A stretch of 64,000 bases of DNA from Pseudomonas lundensis. GTDB lineage: Bacteria; Pseudomonadota; Gammaproteobacteria; Pseudomonadales; Pseudomonadaceae. The first letter of the stretch is position 1. Each line of letters opens with the position of its first letter. The DNA lies in NCBI RefSeq assembly GCF_002269125.1, contig NZ_NQKI01000014.1, positions 57,457-121,456 on the forward strand. The letters are read 5' to 3'. A model generated the notes under the pieces. The model did no database searches. It was not told where the DNA came from and was given only the letters and a program-made list of their open reading frames with translations. A program made the position numbers and the translations under genes. Positions 1 through 9,030 of the stretch are shown here, in pieces.

Positions 1-91
1 TGCTCGCCGGTGAACACATCAGCCGGGTTGTGGGCCGGGTAACCGGTTCACGCGTTGCCCGCGCCCGACAGGGCTAAAAAGTGTGCCACAG

Positions 92-122
92 TGTTACCGG
101 GCGGTAACCCACACGAGTAACA
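92..122. promoter_or_regulatory. Candidate CbrB upstream activator site
   Basis: TGTTAC at 92-97 and GTAACA at 117-122 face each other, and a perfect palindrome GTTACCGG/GCGGTAAC (93-108) overlaps the left arm. CbrB sites in Pseudomonas have been described as TGTTAC and GTAACA arms separated by about 14 bases. The outer pair here is 19 bases apart, so the match is in the arms and not the exact spacing. The site lies about 85-115 bases upstream of the sigma-54 promoter at 205, as expected for an NtrC-type activator. The assignment to CbrB is inference. Confidence 0.5.
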
Positions 123-130
123 AGGAAACA

Positions 131-159
131 AACCGACCCCACGCAAGGTCGGTTTTTTT
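131..159. terminator. Rho-independent terminator of an upstream gene
   Basis: CCGACC pairs with GGTCGG across an 8-base loop and is followed by a run of seven T on the plus strand. It would end a plus-strand gene to the left of the window. It lies between the activator site at 92-122 and the sigma-54 promoter at 205. Confidence 0.7.
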
Positions 160-204
160 ATGCATTAAAAACCAAGTCATTGATTTATATGGATTTTTAA
201 AAGT

Positions 205-220
205 TGGCACGGCTTCTGCT
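205..220 (+). promoter_or_regulatory. Sigma-54 (-24/-12) promoter of the CrcZ-like RNA
   Basis: TGGCAC at 205-210 and TGCT at 217-220 give the invariant GG-N10-GC spacing (GG 206-207, GC 218-219) of RpoN promoters. A start near 230 follows. With the palindromic site upstream, this matches the CbrAB/RpoN control known for crcZ and crcY. Confidence 0.8.
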
Positions 221-229
221 ATCTCTATG

Positions 230-613
230 GCATAACAAGAATAAAAACCGCAGCAACATAATAAAAACAATACGAAACGACTCTGGCATAACAAAAACAA
301 CACGGCAGAGACGCAGCTAACTGATTTTTTTGGAGAAGGTTTACTTTTCCGAGGAGCCAAAAGCCACCTCGCAACCGGGCAGAGAACAATAAAACTACCT
401 TCAGGTAGCACCCGTTCAGGTTGGATCACAGGTTTCAACGCCGGTGATAAAAGTGGATCAGCGCTCAAAAAAATACGTTTGCTCTTGATCCCGGATGGGG
501 ATCGCCAAAACAGCAGTGAAGGGCCACGGTTACAAAAACAACAACAGACCGCCCCTCAATAATAAAAAGAGCAGGCAACAACACATTAAAGGGGAGCTTC
601 GGCTCCCCTTTGT
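230..613 (+). ncRNA. CrcZ/CrcY/CrcX-family Hfq-titrating small RNA
   Basis: About 384 bases of A-rich sequence with no convincing reading frame. It runs from a sigma-54 promoter to a strong hairpin terminator. It carries repeated AAnAAnAA motifs, for example at 234-244, 260-270, 290-300, 385-392, 534-544 and 558-568. This is the architecture of the Crc-antagonist RNAs of Pseudomonas, which bind Hfq and relieve carbon catabolite repression; CrcZ is about 400 nt. Genomes of this genus usually hold two such RNAs. CrcZ itself sits next to cbrB, and the neighbour here is the liu cluster, so this is more likely the second copy (CrcY or CrcX type). The family call is firm; which member it is, is inference. 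Confidence 0.85.
588..613. terminator. Bidirectional terminator (CrcZ-like RNA / acyl-CoA synthetase)
   Basis: GGGGAGC (591-597) pairs with GCTCCCC (602-608) over a TTCG tetraloop, flanked by AAA and TTT. It can end the RNA on the plus strand and the convergent synthetase gene whose stop is at 619. Confidence 0.8.
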
Positions 614-618
614 GTTGC

Positions 619-2316
619 TCAGGATTTGTCTTGCGCCTGCTTCCCAAGCTCCTGAATGCTGACTTCACGCATTTTGAATTTCTGGATTTTGCCGGTCACG
701 GTCATCGGGAACGTGTCGACAAACTTGAAGTAACGCGGGGTTTTGAAGTGCGCAATACGGTCCTTGCACCAAGTCTGCAACTCCAGTTCGTTGGCGCTGT
801 GGCCGGGGTGAAATTTGATCCATGCGACGATTTCTTCACCGTACTTCTCATCTGGAATGCCCACAATCTGCACATCCGCCACCGCCGGGTGGGTGAAGAA
901 AAATTCTTCCAGCTCACGCGGGTAAATGTTTTCGCCGCCGCGAATAATCATGTCTTTGTTACGCCCCACGATGCGCACATACCCCTGCTCGTCCATTTGC
1001 GCCAGATCCCCAGTGTGCATCCAGCCTTCGCTGTCGATAGCGTCCCGCGTGGCGGGCGGGTTGTTCCAGTAGCCGAGCATCACGCTGTAGCCGCGTGTGC
1101 ACAGCTCACCGATCTCACCTCGTGCAACGATCTGTCCTTGAGCGTCAATTAGCTTGTTCTCCAGGTGCGGTTGAGTGCGCCCGACAGTGGTCACGCGCAA
1201 TTCCAGCTCGTCTGCAGGACCGGTCTGAATGGATACAGGGCTGGTTTCAGTCATGCCATAAGCAATTTGTACCTCGCTCATGTGCATGTCGCTAATGACG
1301 CGGCGCATCACTTCAATCGGGCAGGTGGCGCCCGCCATAATGCCTGTGCGCAAGCTCGACAGGTCAAAACCGGCACGCTGCGGGTGATCAAGCAGGGCAA
1401 TAAACATGGTGGGCACCCCGTAAAGCCCGGTCGCACGTTCATGCGCGATGGCCTGCAGGGTCAGGCCGGGATCAAACGCTTCGCTGGGGTAAATCATCGT
1501 GGTGCCGTGGGTGATGCACCCCAGGTTGCCCATGACCATGCCAAAGCAGTGGTACAGCGGCACCGGGATCACCAGCCGGTCCTTGGCCGTCAGCCCGAGG
1601 CTTTCGCCTACCATAAAACCGTTGTTGAGAATGTTTCGATGGCTGAGGGTCGCGCCCTTGGGAAAGCCCGTGGTGCCTGAGGTGTATTGAATATTCACTG
1701 GCTGCTCGGGCATCACCGTAGCCTTGCGCGCCTGCAATTGTTCAAGCTTGACACCTGCCCCCAGCGTGGCCAGTTGCGCCCAAGGCAAAAAGCCGGGCGC
1801 CGGGGCTGCGGCGAGGCTGATTACCCCCCGCAAATCCGGCAGGTTCGCACTGCATAGGTGGCCAGGCGAGTGCGCACTCAGCTCCGGTACCAACGCCTCA
1901 ATCATTGCGTGGTAGTCCGAGGTTTTGAACGCCCCTGCGCACACCAGCCACTGACATGCCGATTGCTTGAGCACGTAGTCCAGTTCTGAAAGTCGATACG
2001 CCGGGTTGATGTTGACCAGAATCACGCCGATCTGGGCGCTGGCAAATTGGCAGATAAACCACTCAAGGCAATTGGGCGCCCATATCCCCAGCCGATCCCC
2101 GGCTTGCAGGCCCAGCGCCATGAAGCCACGGGCATGCAAGTCGACGGCACGGGACAATTGCGCCCAGCTCAGGCGCTGGTCTTGATGGCGCACAATCAGC
2201 GCCTCGCGCTCGGGGTAACACGTGGCCGTGCGATCGAACGCCTGGCCGATGGTCAATGCCAGCAGGGCTTTGTCCTGTGCCCCGCGGCTATAACTGGGAA
2301 CGGATTGCGACGTCAT
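619..2316 (-). CDS. Acyl-CoA synthetase (AMP-binding family), liu-linked
   Basis: 565-residue acyl-adenylate-forming ligase that would activate a fatty or branched acid to its CoA thioester with ATP. The P-loop-like motif [11 protein letters not shown] lies near residue 211, TGDLA and GRNKDMI in the hinge region, GGENIYP near 460, and the C-terminal catalytic Lys in TGKIQ near 543. The start at 2316 is chosen because AGAGGAG lies just upstream; an in-frame ATG 44 codons earlier lacks one and would run across the LiuR-like sites. It is divergent from liuA, and a gene of this type often accompanies liu genes in Pseudomonas. The substrate is not shown by sequence; a leucine- or terpenoid-derived acid is plausible. 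An AACAACAA motif 18-25 bases before the start suggests Hfq/Crc control. Confidence 0.9.
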   Translation of the reverse strand: MTSQSVPSYSRGAQDKALLALTIGQAFDRTATCYPEREALIVRHQDQRLSWAQLSRAVDLHARGFMALGLQAGDRLGIWAPNCLEWFICQFASAQIGVILVNINPAYRLSELDYVLKQSACQWLVCAGAFKTSDYHAMIEALVPELSAHSPGHLCSANLPDLRGVISLAAAPAPGFLPWAQLATLGAGVKLEQLQARKATVMPEQPVNIQYTSGTTGFPKGATLSHRNILNNGFMVGESLGLTAKDRLVIPVPLYHCFGMVMGNLGCITHGTTMIYPSEAFDPGLTLQAIAHERATGLYGVPTMFIALLDHPQRAGFDLSSLRTGIMAGATCPIEVMRRVISDMHMSEVQIAYGMTETSPVSIQTGPADELELRVTTVGRTQPHLENKLIDAQGQIVARGEIGELCTRGYSVMLGYWNNPPATRDAIDSEGWMHTGDLAQMDEQGYVRIVGRNKDMIIRGGENIYPRELEEFFFTHPAVADVQIVGIPDEKYGEEIVAWIKFHPGHSANELELQTWCKDRIAHFKTPRYFKFVDTFPMTVTGKIQKFKMREVSIQELGKQAQDKS

Positions 2317-2333
2317 GACAACTCCTCTTGTGA

Positions 2334-2341
2334 TTGTTGTT
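2334..2341 (-). promoter_or_regulatory. Hfq/Crc CA motif before acyl-CoA synthetase start
   Basis: On the minus strand this reads AACAACAA, a perfect AAnAAnAA, 18-25 bases upstream of the ATG at 2316 and just before the AGAGGAG ribosome site. CA motifs in this position let Hfq/Crc block translation when preferred carbon is present. Confidence 0.6.
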
Positions 2342-2407
2342 GGGAGTATGGGAAAGCGCACACACGCGCCCTCTTCATCAGAAGAATAGCAATCACTCTG
2401 GCTCAAG

Positions 2408-2423
2408 TTGACGTTAACGTAAA
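2408..2423. promoter_or_regulatory. LiuR-like operator 1
   Basis: TTGACGTTAACGTAAA is a near-perfect palindrome of the kind described for LiuR, the MerR-family regulator of leucine/isovalerate degradation in proteobacteria. It lies in the divergent region between the synthetase gene and liuA. No liuR gene is in the window. Confidence 0.65.
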
Positions 2424-2449
2424 GGTCATTGACAGGCTCAGGTGCCAAG

Positions 2450-2465
2450 TTTACGTTTACGTAAA
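2450..2465. promoter_or_regulatory. LiuR-like operator 2
   Basis: TTTACGTTTACGTAAA, a second palindrome of the same type, is centred 42 bp (about four helical turns) from the first and 58-74 bases before the liuA start. One site per divergent promoter is the likely arrangement. Confidence 0.65.
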
Positions 2466-2500
2466 GCTTCTCCCGGGGCGACGCCGTCGCCGCCTCTTAC

Positions 2501-2508
2501 AAGAACAA
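2501..2508 (+). promoter_or_regulatory. Hfq/Crc CA motif before liuA start
   Basis: AAGAACAA fits AAnAAnAA and ends 15 bases before the liuA ATG, next to the weak AAGGTG ribosome site. Its position is that of a translational Hfq/Crc target. Confidence 0.45.
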
Positions 2509-2523
2509 TGAACAAGGTGCCCC

Positions 2524-3687
2524 ATGAGCTACCCGACTTTGAACTTCGCCCTGGGCGAAACCATCGACATGCTGCGCGAACAGGTCCAGTCATTCGTCGC
2601 CGCTGAACTGGCGCCCCGTGCAGCGCAAATCGACAAGGACAACCTGTTCCCGGCGGACATGTGGCGCAAGTTTGGCGACATGGGACTGCTCGGCATCACG
2701 GTCCCGGAAGAATACGGCGGCACCGGCCTCAGCTACTTGGCCCATGTGGTGGCGATGGAAGAAATCAGCCGTGGCTCGGCGTCGGTTGCGCTGTCCTACG
2801 GCGCACATTCAAACCTGTGCGTGAACCAGATCAACCGCAACGGCAGCCACGCTCAAAAACTTCGCTACCTGCCCAAACTGATCAGCGGTGAACACATCGG
2901 CGCGCTCGCCATGAGCGAACCCAACGCCGGTTCTGACGTGGTTTCGATGAAATTGCGCGCCGACAAGCACGGCGACCATTACGTGCTCAACGGCAGCAAA
3001 ACCTGGATCACCAACGGCCCCGACGCCGACACTTACGTGATCTACGCCAAGACTGACATCGAAAAGAAGGCCCACGGCATCAGTGCCTTTATCGTCGAGC
3101 GCGACTGGAAAGGCTTCAGCCGCAGCAAACATTTTGACAAGTTGGGCATGCGCGGCTCCAACACCGGCGAGCTGTTTTTCGACAACGTCGAGGTGCCTGA
3201 AGAAAACCTGCTGGGCCCTCTGAACGCCGGGGTCAAGGTGTTGATGAGCGGCCTCGATTACGAGCGCGTCGTACTGTCGGGCGGGCCGACCGGCATCATG
3301 CAAGCGTGCATGGACTTGGTAGTGCCCTACATCCATGACCGCAAACAGTTCGGCCAAAGCATCGGCGAGTTTCAGCTGATCCAGGGCAAAGTGGCTGACA
3401 TGTATACCCAGCTCAATGCCAGCCGTGCCTACCTGTATGCGGTTGCGGCCGCCTGCGAGCGTGGCGAAACCACCCGCAAGGACGCCGCCGGGGTGATTTT
3501 GTACAGCGCCGAGCGCGCTACGCAAATGGCGCTCGATGCCATCCAGATCCTCGGCGGTAATGGCTACATCAATGAATTCCCGGCCGGACGTCTGCTGCGC
3601 GACGCGAAGTTGTACGAAATCGGAGCGGGCACCAGCGAGATCCGCCGGATGCTGATTGGCCGCGAACTCTTTAACGAAACCCGCTAA
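2524..3687 (+). CDS. liuA: Isovaleryl-CoA dehydrogenase
   Basis: 387-residue FAD acyl-CoA dehydrogenase that oxidises isovaleryl-CoA to 3-methylcrotonyl-CoA, the first dedicated step of leucine breakdown. The flavin-binding stretch [13 protein letters not shown] and [12 protein letters not shown] are present. The catalytic base fits Glu247 in [13 protein letters not shown], the helix position typical of isovaleryl-CoA dehydrogenases and unlike short-chain homologues, which carry it near the C terminus. The C-terminal [14 protein letters not shown] is standard. It is first gene of liuABCD, and its stop overlaps the AAGGAG of liuB. Two LiuR-like palindromes and an Hfq/Crc-type motif precede it. 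Confidence 0.96.
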   Translation: MSYPTLNFALGETIDMLREQVQSFVAAELAPRAAQIDKDNLFPADMWRKFGDMGLLGITVPEEYGGTGLSYLAHVVAMEEISRGSASVALSYGAHSNLCVNQINRNGSHAQKLRYLPKLISGEHIGALAMSEPNAGSDVVSMKLRADKHGDHYVLNGSKTWITNGPDADTYVIYAKTDIEKKAHGISAFIVERDWKGFSRSKHFDKLGMRGSNTGELFFDNVEVPEENLLGPLNAGVKVLMSGLDYERVVLSGGPTGIMQACMDLVVPYIHDRKQFGQSIGEFQLIQGKVADMYTQLNASRAYLYAVAAACERGETTRKDAAGVILYSAERATQMALDAIQILGGNGYINEFPAGRLLRDAKLYEIGAGTSEIRRMLIGRELFNETR

Positions 3688-3697
3688 GGAGTGGCCC

Positions 3698-5305
3698 ATG
3701 TCTATCTTGCACAGCACCATCAATCCGCGTTCCCCGGAGTTTGCCGCCAATCGCGAGGCCATGCTCAAACAAGTGGACGCCCTGCACAGTTTGCTCGCCC
3801 ATGTGCAACAGGGTGGCGGCGCCCGCGCTCAGGAGCGGCACACCGCCCGAGGCAAGCTGCTGCCGCGCGAGCGCATCGACCGGCTGCTCGACACGGGCTC
3901 GCCTTTCCTCGAACTGAGTCAGCTGGCGGCGTACGAGGTGTACGGCGAAGACGTTCCGGCAGCCGGCATTATCGCCGGGATCGGTCGAGTTGAAGGTGTG
4001 GAATGCATGATTGTGGCCAACGACGCTACGGTCAAAGGCGGTTCGTACTACCCGCTGACGGTCAAAAAGCACCTTCGGGCACAGACCATTGCCGAGCAAA
4101 ACCGGCTGCCCTGCATTTACCTGGTGGATTCGGGCGGCGCCAACTTGCCGCGTCAGGATGAAGTGTTCCCGGACCGCGAGCACTTTGGGCGCATCTTCTT
4201 CAATCAGGCCAACATGAGCGCCGCGGGGATTCCGCAAATCGCCGTGGTCATGGGCTCGTGCACAGCGGGCGGCGCCTACGTGCCCGCGATGGCGGACGAA
4301 GCCATCATGGTGCGCCAGCAAGCCACCATTTTTCTCGCCGGGCCGCCGCTGGTCAAAGCGGCGACCGGAGAAGTGGTCAGCGCCGAGGACTTGGGCGGCG
4401 CCGATGTGCACTGCAAGATCTCCGGGGTGGCCGACCACTACGCTGAGAGCGACGAGCATGCACTGGCGCTGGCCCGGCGCAGCGTTGCCAACCTCAATTG
4501 GCGAAAGCTGGGTCAAGTGACCCGGCGGACGCCGGTGCCACCGCTGTATGCCAGCGACGAGCTGTACGGCATCGTCCCGGCCGAGGCCAAGCAGCCGTTT
4601 GATGTGAGAGACGTGATTGCCCGGCTGGTGGACGGCTCGGTATTCGATGAGTTCAAAGCACTGTTCGGGACCACGCTGGTGTGCGGGTTTGCCCATTTGC
4701 AGGGGTATCCGGTGGCGATTCTGGCCAACAACGGCATTTTATTTGCCGAGGCGGCGCAAAAAGGCGCGCATTTTATTGAGCTGGCCTGTCAGCGCGGAAT
4801 CCCGTTGGTGTTCCTGCAAAACATCACCGGTTTTATGGTCGGGCAAAAATACGAAGCGGGCGGGATCGCCAAGCATGGCGCCAAGCTGGTTACCGCCGTG
4901 GCGTGCGCCAAGGTGCCGAAATTCACAGTGATCATCGGTGGCAGTTTTGGCGCGGGCAACTACGGGATGTGCGGACGGGCCTATGACCCGCGCTTTTTGT
5001 GGATGTGGCCCAACGCCCGCATCGGCGTGATGGGAGCGGAACAGGCCGCTGGCGTGCTGGTGCAGGTCAAACGCGAACAGGCGCAACGTACCGGCGATGC
5101 CTTTAGCCCTCAGGACGAAGCCGATATCAAGCAGCCGATCCTCGACCAGTACGAACATCAGGGCCACCCCTACTATTCCAGCGCCCGGCTGTGGGATGAC
5201 GGCGTGATCGACCCGGCACAAACCCGTGACCTGCTGGCACTGGGGTTGTCGGCAGCCTTGAGCGCGCCCATCGACACGACGCGCTTTGGCGTATTCCGCA
5301 TGTAA
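3698..5305 (+). CDS. liuB: 3-Methylcrotonyl-CoA carboxylase, carboxyltransferase (beta) subunit
   Basis: 535 residues, the usual size. It transfers CO2 from carboxybiotin on LiuD to 3-methylcrotonyl-CoA, giving 3-methylglutaconyl-CoA. Both halves of the crotonase-like fold are visible: an N-terminal acyl-CoA site with [17 protein letters not shown] and [13 protein letters not shown], and a C-terminal biotin site with QNITGFMVG and [20 protein letters not shown]. The start at 3698 follows AAGGAG at 3686-3691; an in-frame start 14 codons earlier lies inside liuA. The neighbours ivd and biotin carboxylase assign it to leucine rather than geranyl degradation. Confidence 0.96.
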   Translation: MSILHSTINPRSPEFAANREAMLKQVDALHSLLAHVQQGGGARAQERHTARGKLLPRERIDRLLDTGSPFLELSQLAAYEVYGEDVPAAGIIAGIGRVEGVECMIVANDATVKGGSYYPLTVKKHLRAQTIAEQNRLPCIYLVDSGGANLPRQDEVFPDREHFGRIFFNQANMSAAGIPQIAVVMGSCTAGGAYVPAMADEAIMVRQQATIFLAGPPLVKAATGEVVSAEDLGGADVHCKISGVADHYAESDEHALALARRSVANLNWRKLGQVTRRTPVPPLYASDELYGIVPAEAKQPFDVRDVIARLVDGSVFDEFKALFGTTLVCGFAHLQGYPVAILANNGILFAEAAQKGAHFIELACQRGIPLVFLQNITGFMVGQKYEAGGIAKHGAKLVTAVACAKVPKFTVIIGGSFGAGNYGMCGRAYDPRFLWMWPNARIGVMGAEQAAGVLVQVKREQAQRTGDAFSPQDEADIKQPILDQYEHQGHPYYSSARLWDDGVIDPAQTRDLLALGLSAALSAPIDTTRFGVFRM

Positions 5306-5415
5306 CCCGCTACCGGGGCAGGCCTCTGTCGGCGCGAGACCTTGAACCCGCCGCGCCGCTGCCTGCACCCCATGCGCACTCATCTACACGTACAGCCATC
5401 CAAGGACTGACGGAC

Positions 5416-6234
5416 ATGATCGATTTCAACACCCTTGAACTGCACACCGACCCCCGGGGTTTCGCCACCCTGTGGTTGAGTCGCGAAGCGAAAAACAATG
5501 CCTTCAATGCCGAGATGATCCGCGAGCTGATCCTCGCGCTGGACGCCGTGCAAAGCGATGCCAGCCTGCGGTTTCTCGTACTGCGCGGACGCGGCAAACA
5601 TTTTAGCGCCGGGGCCGACCTGGCCTGGATGCAGCAGTCGGCCGAACTGGATTACAACACCAACCTCGACGACGCCCGGCATTTGGCTGAACTGATGTAC
5701 AACCTGGCCAAGCTGAAAATGCCAACACTGGCCGTGGTGCAAGGCGCGGCCTACGGCGGCGCGCTGGGCCTGATAAGCGCCTGCGACATGGCCATCGGCA
5801 CGGATGACGCGCAGTTCTGCCTGTCGGAAGTCCGCATTGGCATCGCGCCTGCGGTCATCAGTCCGTTTGTGGTGCAAGCCATTGGCGAACGCGCCGCGCG
5901 CCGCTATGCACTGACCGCCGAACGCTTCAGTGGCGAACGCGCCCGTGAGTTGGGGTTGCTGTCCGAAAGCTACCCGGCGTGCGAACTCGATCAGCAGGTC
6001 GCTCGCTGGATCGACACGCTGCTGCTCAACAGTCCATTCGCGATGCGTGCCTGCAAAGACCTGCTACGCGAAGTCAGCCATGGCGCACCGACGCCAGCCA
6101 TTCGCCGCTACTGTGAAAACGCTATTGCGCGCATTCGGGTCAGCCCCGAAGGCCAGGAAGGTCTGCGGGCGTTTCTGCAAAAGCGCGCGCCCAGTTGGCA
6201 GATCGACTCACCCCAACAGGAGCCGCGCCCATGA
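5416..6234 (+). CDS. liuC: 3-Methylglutaconyl-CoA hydratase
   Basis: 272-residue crotonase-fold enzyme that hydrates 3-methylglutaconyl-CoA to 3-hydroxy-3-methylglutaryl-CoA. The oxyanion-hole segment GKHFSAGADLAWMQ and the second motif GAAYGGALGLISACDMAIG are intact. It lies 110 bases after liuB, and its stop overlaps the liuD start (ATGA). Enoyl-CoA hydratases of other pathways look alike; position between the two carboxylase subunits decides the assignment. Confidence 0.92.
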   Translation: MIDFNTLELHTDPRGFATLWLSREAKNNAFNAEMIRELILALDAVQSDASLRFLVLRGRGKHFSAGADLAWMQQSAELDYNTNLDDARHLAELMYNLAKLKMPTLAVVQGAAYGGALGLISACDMAIGTDDAQFCLSEVRIGIAPAVISPFVVQAIGERAARRYALTAERFSGERARELGLLSESYPACELDQQVARWIDTLLLNSPFAMRACKDLLREVSHGAPTPAIRRYCENAIARIRVSPEGQEGLRAFLQKRAPSWQIDSPQQEPRP

Positions 6235-8171
6235 GTGCCTCGACCATTACAACCGTGTTGGTGGCCAACCGTGGCGAAATTGCCTGCCGTGTGATGCGCA
6301 CTGCCAAGTCCCTCGGCCTGACCAGCGTTGCCGTGCACAGTTACACCGACCGCGACGCCCGCCACTGCCGCGAAGCCGACAGGTGCGTGAATTTGGGGGG
6401 CAACAAAGCGGCCGACAGCTACCTGCAAATCGACAAAATCATTGCCGCGGCCAAGGCCAGCGGCGCGCAAGCGATTCATCCAGGTTATGGATTTTTGTCC
6501 GAAAACGCCGGGTTCGCCCGAGCGGTTGAACAAGCCGGTCTGATCTTCCTTGGCCCACCTGCCTCGGCCATTGACGCAATGGGCAGCAAGTCCGCCGCCA
6601 AAGCCTTGATGGAAGTGGCCGGAGTGCCTCTGGTGCCGGGTTATCACGGCGAAGCGCAAGATCTGGAAACCTTTCGCACAGCGGCTGAGAAAATCGGCTA
6701 CCCGGTGTTGCTTAAAGCTACCGCCGGGGGTGGCGGAAAGGGCATGAAAGTGGTGGAAGATGAAAGCCAACTGCCCGAAGCACTGGCTTCGGCTCAGCGT
6801 GAAGCGCTGTCGTCGTTTGGCGACGCACGCATGCTGGTCGAAAAATACGTGCTCAAGCCCAGGCACGTCGAGATTCAGGTGTTTGCTGATCAGCACGGCC
6901 ATTGCCTGTACCTCAACGAACGGGATTGCTCGATTCAGCGCCGTCACCAAAAAGTGGTCGAAGAAGCCCCCGCGCCAGGACTCAGTGCCGAACAGCGGCG
7001 CGCCATGGGCGAGTCGGCCGTGCGGGCTGCGCAGGCCATTGGCTACGTGGGCGCCGGTACTGTGGAGTTTTTGCTGGATGCACGCGGCGCGTTCTTCTTT
7101 ATGGAGATGAACACCCGGCTGCAGGTGGAACACCCGGTCACGGAAGCCATCACCGGGCTTGATCTGGTGGCCTGGCAAATCCGCGTCGCACGCGGCGAAG
7201 CGCTGCCCATCACCCAGGCGCAGGTGCCACTGCGAGGGCATGCCATCGAAGTGCGCCTGTACGCCGAGGACCCGAGTCATGATTTCCTGCCCCAGACTGG
7301 CCGTCTGGCGCTGTATCGCGAATCGGCGCCGGGCCCGGGCCGGCGGGTAGATAGCGGGGTCTGCGAAGGCGATGAAGTCTCGCCGTTTTATGACCCGATG
7401 CTCGGCAAGTTGATCGCGTGGGGTGAAGACCGCGAGCAGGCACGTTTGCGCTTGTTGGCGATGCTTGATGAGTTCGCTATAGGCGGCTTGAAAACCAACC
7501 TGAGTTTCTTGCGCCGAATCATCGCTCACCCTGCGTTCGCGGCGGCCGAACTGGACACGGGCTTTATCCCGCGCTATGAGGCGCAATTACTGCCAAAAGC
7601 TGAACCCTTGTCTGACGCGTTTTGGTCAGCGGCAGCCTCTGCATTCGTACAAACCCTGCCGCCCGATTTTCGCGAAGACGATGCGGGCTCCCCGTGGGCG
7701 CAGCGCAACGGGTTTCGCAACGGATTGCCCGCGCAAACACTGCTGGCCTTGAACTGTAAGGGTGAACACAACGTTGTTGCCCTGACCGCAGAGCAGCCTA
7801 AGGTGCAGGACGATCTTCTGGTGATTGAGCAACACGGCGTACGCACTCGGCATATGGCCATTCGTCGCGCAGAGACGGTGTATGTGCAGTGGGACGGCGA
7901 ACTGCAGGCCGTGAACGCTTGTGATGCGTTGGCCTCGACCAGCGCCCGGCAGACGCAGGAAGGCGGATTGAGCGCGCCCATGAATGGCAGCATTGTGCGC
8001 GTGATGGTGGCCGTCGGGCAAAACGTGGCAGCGGGTGCACAACTGGTCGTGCTCGAAGCCATGAAGATGGAACACAGCCTGCGGGCGCCACGCGACGGGG
8101 TTGTCAAAGCCGTATTCGGCCAGGAAGGTGACATGGTTGGAGAAGGCGCGGTCCTGATCGAACTGGAATAA
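6231..8171 (+). CDS. liuD: 3-Methylcrotonyl-CoA carboxylase, biotin-carrying (alpha) subunit
   Basis: 646 residues: N-terminal biotin carboxylase with VLVANRGEIACRV, the glycine-rich ATP loop KATAGGGGKGMKVV near residue 165 and EMNTRLQVEHPVTE, a linker, and a C-terminal biotinyl domain with EAMKMEH. Lys612, 34 residues from the end, is the expected biotin site. ATP and bicarbonate charge the biotin, and LiuB uses it. The start at 6231 (ATGA overlap with liuC) is preferred over an in-frame ATG 12 codons upstream. Last gene of the operon; a terminator follows, and no HMG-CoA lyase gene is here. Confidence 0.96.
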   Translation: MSASTITTVLVANRGEIACRVMRTAKSLGLTSVAVHSYTDRDARHCREADRCVNLGGNKAADSYLQIDKIIAAAKASGAQAIHPGYGFLSENAGFARAVEQAGLIFLGPPASAIDAMGSKSAAKALMEVAGVPLVPGYHGEAQDLETFRTAAEKIGYPVLLKATAGGGGKGMKVVEDESQLPEALASAQREALSSFGDARMLVEKYVLKPRHVEIQVFADQHGHCLYLNERDCSIQRRHQKVVEEAPAPGLSAEQRRAMGESAVRAAQAIGYVGAGTVEFLLDARGAFFFMEMNTRLQVEHPVTEAITGLDLVAWQIRVARGEALPITQAQVPLRGHAIEVRLYAEDPSHDFLPQTGRLALYRESAPGPGRRVDSGVCEGDEVSPFYDPMLGKLIAWGEDREQARLRLLAMLDEFAIGGLKTNLSFLRRIIAHPAFAAAELDTGFIPRYEAQLLPKAEPLSDAFWSAAASAFVQTLPPDFREDDAGSPWAQRNGFRNGLPAQTLLALNCKGEHNVVALTAEQPKVQDDLLVIEQHGVRTRHMAIRRAETVYVQWDGELQAVNACDALASTSARQTQEGGLSAPMNGSIVRVMVAVGQNVAAGAQLVVLEAMKMEHSLRAPRDGVVKAVFGQEGDMVGEGAVLIELE

Positions 8172-8183
8172 CATTGCGCGCAT

Positions 8184-8220
8184 GAAAAAGGCGGCTACCG
8201 GTTTCGGTCGCCGCCTTTTT
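8184..8220 (+). terminator. liu operon terminator
   Basis: AAAAAGGCGGC and GCCGCCTTTTT pair over a 14-base loop 12 bases after the liuD stop. It may also serve the convergent repressor gene ending at 8244. Confidence 0.85.
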
Positions 8221-8243
8221 AGTGGATGTCTGGAAGCTGCGCT

Positions 8244-8900
8244 TCAGAACTTGGTTGTGGCCTGCACCACTACGCCAAGAATGCGGCAGTCTTCATCAAA
8301 CAGGATTTTGGGATAGGTCGGGTTAAGCGGCTTGAGGTAACGCTGGCCACTGTCTTCGATTAGCTGACGGAACATGGCGCTTTCAGAATCCGGGGTGCGT
8401 ACAACCACCATTTTGCCGGGTTCGACCTCGATATCCGGGTCTACCAGAATCATCATGCCCTGAGAAATGCTGAGGCCCATCGGGGCAGTCATCGCATCCC
8501 CTGTGACCTGCAACCAAAAGGCATCGCCTTTGGCGTAGTGATCACTCATTTCAAATACCGTGGCGGCCGAGTACCCCTCCTGGGGCGTCTCATTGATCTC
8601 GCCTGCCTTGTCCCACTCCCGCACGGGATAGCGGAATGCTGAGGTGATGACGTACGTGTTTTCTTCAGGGTTGTGGTCGTCGTTACTGGCCTTGCGTTCA
8701 CGCACGACCAACGCCACCTCAAGGTGCCCAAGCCCAAGGGCATGCAGCACTTTGTTCATGGTTTCGAGGTCGGGTTGACGACGTTTGTTAAGCCAATGAC
8801 CAACGCCGCCCTGGGAAGCCCCCACGCGTTCGGCGAGTTTTTCTTGCGTGAGCTTGAGCTCGCGCAATTTCGTTCTGACTAAAGCGATCCATTTATCCAT
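8244..8900 (-). CDS. XRE/S24-fold repressor with both protease residues replaced
   Basis: 218-residue phage-type repressor: an N-terminal helix-turn-helix (residues 5-57, LTQEKLAERVGASQGGVGHW) and a C-terminal LexA/CI-like peptidase fold (about 85-215). LexA-type proteins use a Ser in GDSM and a Lys about 40 residues later to cut an Ala-Gly bond. Here the motif reads GDAMTAP, with Ala136, and the Lys position fits Arg178 in SAMFRQL, while an Ala-Gly pair (99-100) remains. It therefore looks unable to cleave itself, so DNA damage should not inactivate it in the usual way. The start at 8900 (MDKW) fits the family; an upstream ATG exists at 8942. Its target is unknown. No prophage genes surround it. 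Confidence 0.85.
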   Translation of the reverse strand: MDKWIALVRTKLRELKLTQEKLAERVGASQGGVGHWLNKRRQPDLETMNKVLHALGLGHLEVALVVRERKASNDDHNPEENTYVITSAFRYPVREWDKAGEINETPQEGYSAATVFEMSDHYAKGDAFWLQVTGDAMTAPMGLSISQGMMILVDPDIEVEPGKMVVVRTPDSESAMFRQLIEDSGQRYLKPLNPTYPKILFDEDCRILGVVVQATTKF

Positions 8901-8933
8901 TCGCCGAACAATACGGATTGCCCGCCACGCAAC

Positions 8934-8950
8934 AATACACATATTGTATT
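8934..8950. promoter_or_regulatory. Candidate operator of the repressor
   Basis: AATACA and TGTATT form a perfect inverted repeat around a 5-base centre, 34 bases upstream of the repressor start. Related ACAATAC half-sites occur at 8909 and 8932. Autoregulation at this site is inference. Confidence 0.4.
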
Positions 8951-9030
8951 ATTTATTTCTATAGATGAAATACTATCTGTACTAATCTGCAGCCTGCTGA
9001 TTCGATTAACCCCAGAAACGCAGGCAAATC

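Noticed and set aside
94..668. Open frames on the minus strand across the first 670 bases
   Set aside because: They run antisense to the CrcZ-like RNA, have low-complexity Phe/Leu/Cys-rich translations and no ribosome sites.
6108..7586. 492-codon open frame antisense to liuD
   Set aside because: High-GC codon-position effect opposite a clear biotin carboxylase; its translation is rich in His, Arg and Gln and has no recognisable domain.
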